DNA from: Candidatus Bathyarchaeota archaeon
Lineage (GTDB): Archaea; Thermoproteota; Bathyarchaeia; TCS64
Length of the DNA stretch: 8,729 bases
Reading direction: 5' to 3'
NCBI GenBank assembly: GCA_013329615.1
Contig: DUKA01000189.1
Location: 1-8,729 of the forward strand
Shown: one piece after another, positions 4,806 through 8,729 of the stretch
Numbering within the stretch: position 1 is the stretch's first letter
How the letters are laid out: each line of letters starts with the position of its first letter
Notes under the pieces: model-generated
What the model was told of the DNA's origin: nothing
Database searches by the model: none
Seen by the model: the letters and a program-made list of their open reading frames with translations, nothing else
Made by a program: the position numbers and the translations under genes

Positions 4806-5066
4806 ATGAAGACCTCAATCGTAATCGGGAGCGTTGTCGTCATCGTCGTCGCTCTGCTGGCGATGGTTTGGGGCTCCACCTATTCAGTTCCCGATCTGGT
4901 GCGGGTGAGCTACGGGCTACCCCTCAACTGGGGGGTAAACACCGTCGTCACGATCGCGGGGCCGGTCGACAACTGGAGCATCAACATGAGGTTCCTTGCG
5001 GTCGACCTCGTGTTCTGGTTCGCGGTGCTCTTGGTCGTCCAGTATCTGCTCCATAGGCAGAGCTAA
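4806..5066 (+). CDS. Small two-helix membrane protein, unknown function
   Basis: An 86-aa protein that I cannot name. An N-terminal hydrophobic helix (about 5-23, IVIGSVVVIVVALLAMVWG) and a C-terminal helix (about 62-82, FLAVDLVFWFAVLLVVQYLL) enclose a 35-40 residue loop with YGLPLNWGVNTVVTIAGPVDNWSIN. With Lys2 at the N-terminus and HRQS at the C-terminus, both ends are probably cytoplasmic and the loop external. The loop is uncharged apart from two or three residues and rich in Trp, Pro and Gly, suggesting a packed extracellular cap and not a spacer. The ATG is chosen because it begins the first helix and sits at leaderless distance from a TATA-like box. It is divergent from the methyltransferase and convergent with porB. 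Confidence 0.7.
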   Translation: MKTSIVIGSVVVIVVALLAMVWGSTYSVPDLVRVSYGLPLNWGVNTVVTIAGPVDNWSINMRFLAVDLVFWFAVLLVVQYLLHRQS

Positions 5067-5070
5067 CCGG

Positions 5071-5095
5071 AAGAAAAGTGTCCCACGCTGTGGGA
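5071..5095 (-). terminator. Hairpin plus T-tract terminator of the por operon
   Basis: On the minus strand a perfect 6-bp stem (TCCCAC/GTGGGA, 5081-5095) with a 3-nt loop is followed by CACTTTTCTT. It begins 15 bases past the porB stop. On the plus strand the hairpin is followed by A residues, so it would not serve the convergent small gene. Confidence 0.6.
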
Positions 5096-5110
5096 AAAAG
5101 AAAGTTGGGG

Positions 5111-6007
5111 CTAGAAGATGGTCTTGCCGTCCATCTCAAGAAGGCGCTGCCAGTTCTCCGTCGTCTGCTCCTGAATGACCGACAGTTCCTCGTCCTTAAG
5201 GTGCCTGAACCTTCCCTGCATTTTCAGAGGCTCGGAGACGGGCTTCAGCTCGCGTGGCTTGTATGTGAGCCTCATCTTGTGGCCCTCGGTTATCTCGTAG
5301 AGGGGCCAGAGACCCGACTCTACGCTCAGCCTCGCTATTTTTATGGTGTCCTTTGGGTCTGTGCCCCAGCCTGTGGGGCAGGGGCTAAAGATGTGCATGT
5401 AGCGGAAGCCCTTGATTCCCTTGCCGTAGACGATCTTGGCCGTGAGGTCCTCGGGGTAGGCTACGGATGCTGTGGCGACGTATGGGACGTTGTGCAGGGC
5501 CATTATCATGGGGACGTTCTTCTTGTCTGACGTCTTGCCCCTGCTGTACTGCGCCACGGGCGTCGTGGTAGTGTTGGCGTGCTCAGGAGTCGCGCTGCTG
5601 CGCTGCCCGCCGGTGTTCATGTACGCCTCGTTGTCGTATGTGAACCAGAAGACGTTCTCGTTCCTCTCAGCCGCGCCGGAGAGACCCTGGAAGCCAATGT
5701 CGACGGTTCCGCCATCCCCGATGAGGGCTGCGACGGTTATGTCCTCCCTGCCGATGACCTTGTAGCCCCTTGCGAGGCCGGTGGCGAAGGCGGCTCCGCC
5801 CTCGAAGGCGGGTCCGAAGAAGCTGGGCACCCGTATGTTCATGAACCCTGGGGCGCAGCTGGCGACCTCGACGCGCGCCGAGTTCCTACCCAGCGCCTTG
5901 AAGATCAGCCTGCCCACTATCGAGCCCGCGCAGCCCTGGCACGCGGGGTTGCCCGACCACATTACCTCCTCCTCGCGGAGGTCACGTATGCTCATTTTCT
6001 TGCTCAT
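5111..6007 (-). CDS. porB: 2-oxoacid (pyruvate-type):ferredoxin oxidoreductase, beta subunit
   Basis: A 298-aa beta subunit, the thiamine-diphosphate- and cluster-binding part of the complex that converts a 2-oxoacid plus CoA to acyl-CoA and CO2 with reduction of ferredoxin in the cytoplasm. The [4Fe-4S] ligands expected in the family are C23 and C26 (NPACQGCAG), C51 (SCAPG) and C210 (FSPCPTGW). The thiamine/Mg motif is GDGGTVDIGFQGLSGA (97-112), followed by the DNEAYMNTGGQRSS loop (125-138). The C-terminal ETTENWQRLL-type end is also usual. The first ATG is chosen because GGTGAT lies a few bases upstream, over the porA stop. The ATG five codons in has no such site. It is the last gene of the porGD-porA-porB operon, 4 bp after porA, with a hairpin terminator behind it. 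Pyruvate is the likely substrate, but a related 2-oxoacid is not excluded. Confidence 0.92.
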   Translation of the reverse strand: MSKKMSIRDLREEEVMWSGNPACQGCAGSIVGRLIFKALGRNSARVEVASCAPGFMNIRVPSFFGPAFEGGAAFATGLARGYKVIGREDITVAALIGDGGTVDIGFQGLSGAAERNENVFWFTYDNEAYMNTGGQRSSATPEHANTTTTPVAQYSRGKTSDKKNVPMIMALHNVPYVATASVAYPEDLTAKIVYGKGIKGFRYMHIFSPCPTGWGTDPKDTIKIARLSVESGLWPLYEITEGHKMRLTYKPRELKPVSEPLKMQGRFRHLKDEELSVIQEQTTENWQRLLEMDGKTIF

Positions 6008-6011
6008 ATCA

Positions 6012-7253
6012 TCACCCTATCCATGTGGGGGCGCCCTCCGCACCCTTGAGCGTCATCTCCGCCGCCTTCTCTATGTCGCGTACCCTGACCTCGCGGCCAG
6101 CGAGTCCAGCGTAGAAACCGAGCACCTTTGGCCTGTCCTTAAGGTCGTAGACAGAGCTCCTTATGGAGCCGTATGCGATACCGTTCTCACCGAGGCTGAT
6201 GTTGCGGTCGATGACGCCTATCGTCCCGACGCGCTTGCCTATGTCCCTGAACTCCTCGTCGGGGAAGGGCCTGTAGGACTTGAGCTTGACGAGTCCTATC
6301 TTCTTGCCCTGCTTGCGGAGGTTGTCAACTGCGACGCGTGACGTGCTAGCGAGTGTGCCCATGGCGACTATGACGGCGTCCGCGTCCTCGGTGCGGTACT
6401 CCTCTAGGAGCCCGTTGCCGTAGCTTCGCCCGAAGTGCTTGCCGTAATCCTCGTTGACCTCCCTGATTACCTTCTTCGCCCTCATCATGGCCTCCTGATG
6501 CGCCCTCCACCTCCACTGGAGGTCGTGGCCCTTGCCCCAGCTGACCATGGTTAGGTGGCTGAAGTTCTCGTCGCCCGCGAAGGGGGTGAATGGCTCGTTG
6601 ATGCCCTTGCCCTGCGCCCAGTGCTTCTTGTACTCCTCGAGGTCGTGGTCCCACGTCTCGGGGAGGACCGGGTACTGGGTCTTGAATGGGGGTAGCCACG
6701 CGTCGACCTTCTCCTGGTCGGGGATTTCGACGGGCTCGGCTGTGAAGCTGAGAACATAGCCGTCCAACGCGTAAGCGACGGGTAGGCGGACGCGGTCGTC
6801 CTCGGCGATCTTGTACGCCATGATGCCCGTGTCGAGGACCTCCTGGTTGTTCTCGCAGTAGAGCTGTATCCACCCCGTCTCGCGCTGTGCGAGGAGGTCG
6901 GTATGGTCGGGCTGCATGGTGCGTACGCTCCTATTGCAGACCGCCATGACGACGGGTGCCCAGTAGCGCGCCGTGTGGTGGAGAGCGTGGCTCATGTAGA
7001 GGAGCCCCTCGCCGGAGGTCGCCGTGAATGTGCGTGCGCCCGCTATGCTGCCCGAGAGGCAGACGAGCTGCGCCGTTATCTCCCCCTCGACGGTCACGAA
7101 CTCCGCCTTGAGATCGCCGCCCGCCACGAAGTCGGAGAGATACTCGACTATCGTCGTCTGCGGTGTGATTGGGTAAGCCGCTATGAGGTTCGCCCTCGCG
7201 AGCTTTGTCGCGTATGCGACGGCCTTGTTTCCGACCATTACTTCAGACTTCAA
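6012..7253 (-). CDS. porA: 2-oxoacid (pyruvate-type):ferredoxin oxidoreductase, alpha subunit, TTG start
   Basis: A 413-aa alpha subunit. The N-terminal pyrimidine-binding domain shows AAYPITPQTTIVEYLSDF (25-42), with the conserved Thr and Pro, and the VEGE glutamate (56-58). Then come TATSGEGL (78-84) and NRSV (107-110), the region that holds the substrate-contacting arginine in characterised enzymes. DHTDLLAQRETGWIQLY (116-132) and QEVLD (137-141) follow. The C-terminal transketolase-type domain begins near 300 (AVIVAMGTLAST). The start is TTG 7253, supported by an excellent GGAGGT 7 bp upstream inside the end of porGD. The in-frame ATG at 7238 lacks a site. Around 110-117 the sequence is RTMQPDH where many pyruvate enzymes have an NIW/SIF-type run before GDH or NDH, so substrate preference may differ. 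Confidence 0.9.
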   Translation of the reverse strand: MKSEVMVGNKAVAYATKLARANLIAAYPITPQTTIVEYLSDFVAGGDLKAEFVTVEGEITAQLVCLSGSIAGARTFTATSGEGLLYMSHALHHTARYWAPVVMAVCNRSVRTMQPDHTDLLAQRETGWIQLYCENNQEVLDTGIMAYKIAEDDRVRLPVAYALDGYVLSFTAEPVEIPDQEKVDAWLPPFKTQYPVLPETWDHDLEEYKKHWAQGKGINEPFTPFAGDENFSHLTMVSWGKGHDLQWRWRAHQEAMMRAKKVIREVNEDYGKHFGRSYGNGLLEEYRTEDADAVIVAMGTLASTSRVAVDNLRKQGKKIGLVKLKSYRPFPDEEFRDIGKRVGTIGVIDRNISLGENGIAYGSIRSSVYDLKDRPKVLGFYAGLAGREVRVRDIEKAAEMTLKGAEGAPTWIG

Positions 7254-7256
7254 CGC

Positions 7257-8078
7257 TCAGACCTCCTCCCTCTCCATCTTTATGGCGTGCACGAGGCACT
7301 CCTCGCTGCAAATTCCACACCCCTTGCAGTAGTCGTAGTTGATCTCCGCCTTGTTGTCGACTAAGCTTATCGCGGTCTCGGGGCAGTAGACCCAACAGCG
7401 CTTGCAGCCGACGCACTTCGCCTTGTCGACGACCGGGCGTATGACGCGCCAGTCAGAGACGTTGCGCGAGTACGAGATCATGGGCTGTGTCGACGTCTTC
7501 TTGACTATCTCGGCCTTCTTGAAGCCCGAGGCGTCGACGGGGGCGTTGGTGGCCTCGTATGCCTTCTTCATCGCATCGACGTTCGTCGGGATAAGGCGCG
7601 CCGGCAGTTCACTCTTCACCGCCTCGGCGAGGGATTCGAGTTTGACGAGCCCCGTCGCCTTAGCGAAGGCACCCAGTATAGCGGTGTTCGTGATCGGCCT
7701 GCCGATGACATCGAGTGCTATCTTCGTCGCGTCGACGGTAGCGACCTTGAAGTCGCCGGCGAGCCCCGTGTCCTTGGCTGCACCGGGGTGATTCACGATC
7801 ACAAGCCCGCCCTTCTTGAGGCCGTCCGTCACGTCGACGCTCCGGTTGAGGAGGGGGTCGAGGACGACTACCATGTCGGGCTCGTGTACCAGGTCGCGTT
7901 CCCTTATGCGTGTGTCGTCCACGCGGCAGAAGGCGGCGACGGGTGCCCCGCGGCGCTCTGTGCCGTACATCGGGATGGCTTGGGTGAACTTTCCCTCTAG
8001 GTATATCGCCGATGCCAGAATCTTCACGGCGGTGACAGCGCCCTGCCCGCCCCTACCGTGGAAACGAATCTCAATCAA
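7257..8078 (-). CDS. porG: 2-oxoacid (pyruvate-type):ferredoxin oxidoreductase, fused gamma-delta subunit, TTG start
   Basis: A 273-aa fusion of gamma and delta subunits. Residues 1-185 are the gamma subunit, starting with the hallmark [16 protein letters not shown] and continuing with [11 protein letters not shown] (37-47) and the [16 protein letters not shown] segment (128-143). After a short linker, residues about 200-273 are the delta ferredoxin with two [4Fe-4S] sites: C222, C225, C228, C232 ([12 protein letters not shown]) and C251, C254, C257, C261 ([11 protein letters not shown]). The delta part carries electrons from the beta subunit to external ferredoxin. In many archaea gamma and delta are separate genes. 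The start is TTG 8078, where the family begins, with only a weak AGGT upstream. No in-frame ATG exists before residue 37. It is the first gene of the operon, 3 bp before porA. Confidence 0.92.
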
Positions 8079-8102
8079 CGTTGCTTAACCTGACAGTAAG
8101 AA

Positions 8103-8120
8103 ATATTATTATTCTTAAAA
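8103..8120 (-). promoter_or_regulatory. A/T-rich core promoter of the por operon
   Basis: The minus strand reads GTCTTTTAAGAATAATAATATTT. TTTTAA (8115-8120) would place the start near 8092, with a leader of about 14 nt. The inner ATAATA (8103-8108) would place it at about 8079, making the TTG-initiated message leaderless. I cannot decide between them, but the first is the better box. Confidence 0.5.
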
Positions 8121-8135
8121 GACCTCGCAGCCCGT

Positions 8136-8151
8136 TTTTACGCGAGTAAAA
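8136..8151. promoter_or_regulatory. Operator-like inverted repeat upstream of the por promoter
   Basis: TTTTACGCGAGTAAAA has perfect 6-bp arms (TTTTAC/GTAAAA) around a 4-bp centre and sits about 16 bp upstream of the por TATA-like box. It could be a regulator site or, read on the minus strand, the hairpin ending the aminotransferase transcript, whose stop is 21 bp away. Confidence 0.35.
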
Positions 8152-8171
8152 CCGCGGACGCTTGGGTAGGG

Positions 8172-8729
8172 TCAGCCTATTGCGTCGATGAACTTGTCCA
8201 CGTCGCCACGCGTGTTATAGAAGTGGGCGCTGACCCTCATGTGGCCCCCGTGTGCCTCGCGGCCCGTGACCTTGATCTTCTGCTTCTTGAGCCTCTCAGC
8301 GAGTTCCACGGCGCCGGGCTGGTTGTAGCTGACGACCGGTGACTTGTTGCCCTCGGGCGTCCATAGCTCCTTGCCCTGCTCGGCGAGACGCTTGAAGAGG
8401 TAACCCGTGGTGTCGAGGACCCTCTTCTCGACGTAGTCCATGCCCAGGTGGCTGAGGTACTTGAGCGACTCCTCGATGGCGTAGACTCCTTGGAAGTTTA
8501 TGGTGCCGTACTCGAACTTCTCCGCCGCGTCCTCGGGCGTCTTATCCTCAGCGTGGGCCCCCTCCCAGATCTGGTTCTTCCACCCAGTCCTGTCCGGCGT
8601 CAGCCCCTTTATCGACTCCTCGTCGACGTAGAGGAAGGCGAGGCCCGCGGGGCCCATCAGGTACTTGTAGGGTGCCCACGCGACGTAGTCGGCGCCGTCG
8701 CGCTTGTAGTCGACCTTCAACGCACCCAC
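8172..8729 (-). CDS. Class V PLP-dependent aminotransferase-like enzyme, C-terminal part (5' end outside window)
   Basis: About 185 residues are visible and the frame runs off the right edge, so the edge GTG is an internal valine. It starts at the fold-type I class V sequence GALKVDYKRDGADYVAWAPY followed by the PLP-lysine region YKYLMGPAGLAFLYV (Lys22 in the visible part). FEYGTINFQGVYAIEESLKYL (residues 72-92), with its small-residue pattern, and the terminal MRVSAHFYNTRGDVDKFIDAIG, with the YNT motif, both fit isopenicillin-N-epimerase/SufS-like family members. No cysteine occurs in the visible part, and the position where SufS-type desulfurases carry the catalytic cysteine reads REAHGGH, so cysteine desulfurase activity is unlikely. 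It is co-directional with the por operon, but a 93-bp gap with its own promoter separates them. The true substrate is unknown. Confidence 0.83.
   Translation of the reverse strand: MGALKVDYKRDGADYVAWAPYKYLMGPAGLAFLYVDEESIKGLTPDRTGWKNQIWEGAHAEDKTPEDAAEKFEYGTINFQGVYAIEESLKYLSHLGMDYVEKRVLDTTGYLFKRLAEQGKELWTPEGNKSPVVSYNQPGAVELAERLKKQKIKVTGREAHGGHMRVSAHFYNTRGDVDKFIDAIG

Overview
The window reads as a chromosomal piece of an anaerobic archaeon. The case rests on TATA-like boxes about 26 bp upstream of inferred transcription starts, several starts that look leaderless, frequent TTG/GTG start codons backed by strong GGAGG-type ribosome sites, and a multi-subunit ferredoxin-linked 2-oxoacid oxidoreductase. 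There is also a ferredoxin:disulfide reductase with a fused rubredoxin, an arrangement known from methanogens. A Thermoproteota/Bathyarchaeia-like host is my guess, but the lineage cannot be fixed from sequence reading alone.

Layout, left to right. (1) 2-1372 (+): the C-terminal half of a large M14-type zinc carboxypeptidase-like protein, cut by the window edge. (2) 1449-1868 (+): a zinc ribbon fused to a YbjQ domain. Its stop codon overlaps tail-to-tail with the next gene. (3) 3079-1865 (-): a small membrane protein, then a glutaredoxin-like CGWC protein translationally coupled to an FTR catalytic chain fused to rubredoxin. (4) 3080-3859: about 780 bp with no credible gene. It holds a G-run cluster, an array of a degenerate 25-nt A-tract motif, a duplicated block, and a 120-bp MITE-like element with 15-bp inverted ends and a perfect 8-bp target duplication. 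(5) 4690-3860 (-): a Dam/D12-class adenine methyltransferase with no nuclease partner in view, divergent from (6) 4806-5066 (+), an 86-aa two-helix membrane protein. (7) 8078-5111 (-): a porGD-porA-porB operon ending in a hairpin terminator. (8) 8729-8172 (-): the C-terminal part of a class V PLP aminotransferase, cut by the right edge.

Functional links. The POR-type complex oxidises a 2-oxoacid with CoA and reduces ferredoxin. Ferredoxin is the expected electron source for the FTR-rubredoxin protein, which would in turn reduce the neighbouring glutaredoxin-like protein. The two modules are therefore compatible parts of one ferredoxin-based redox economy, although they are not in one operon. 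The most novel material is the non-coding block at 3080-3859: a repeat array invaded by a non-autonomous insertion element, next to a lone DNA methylase.
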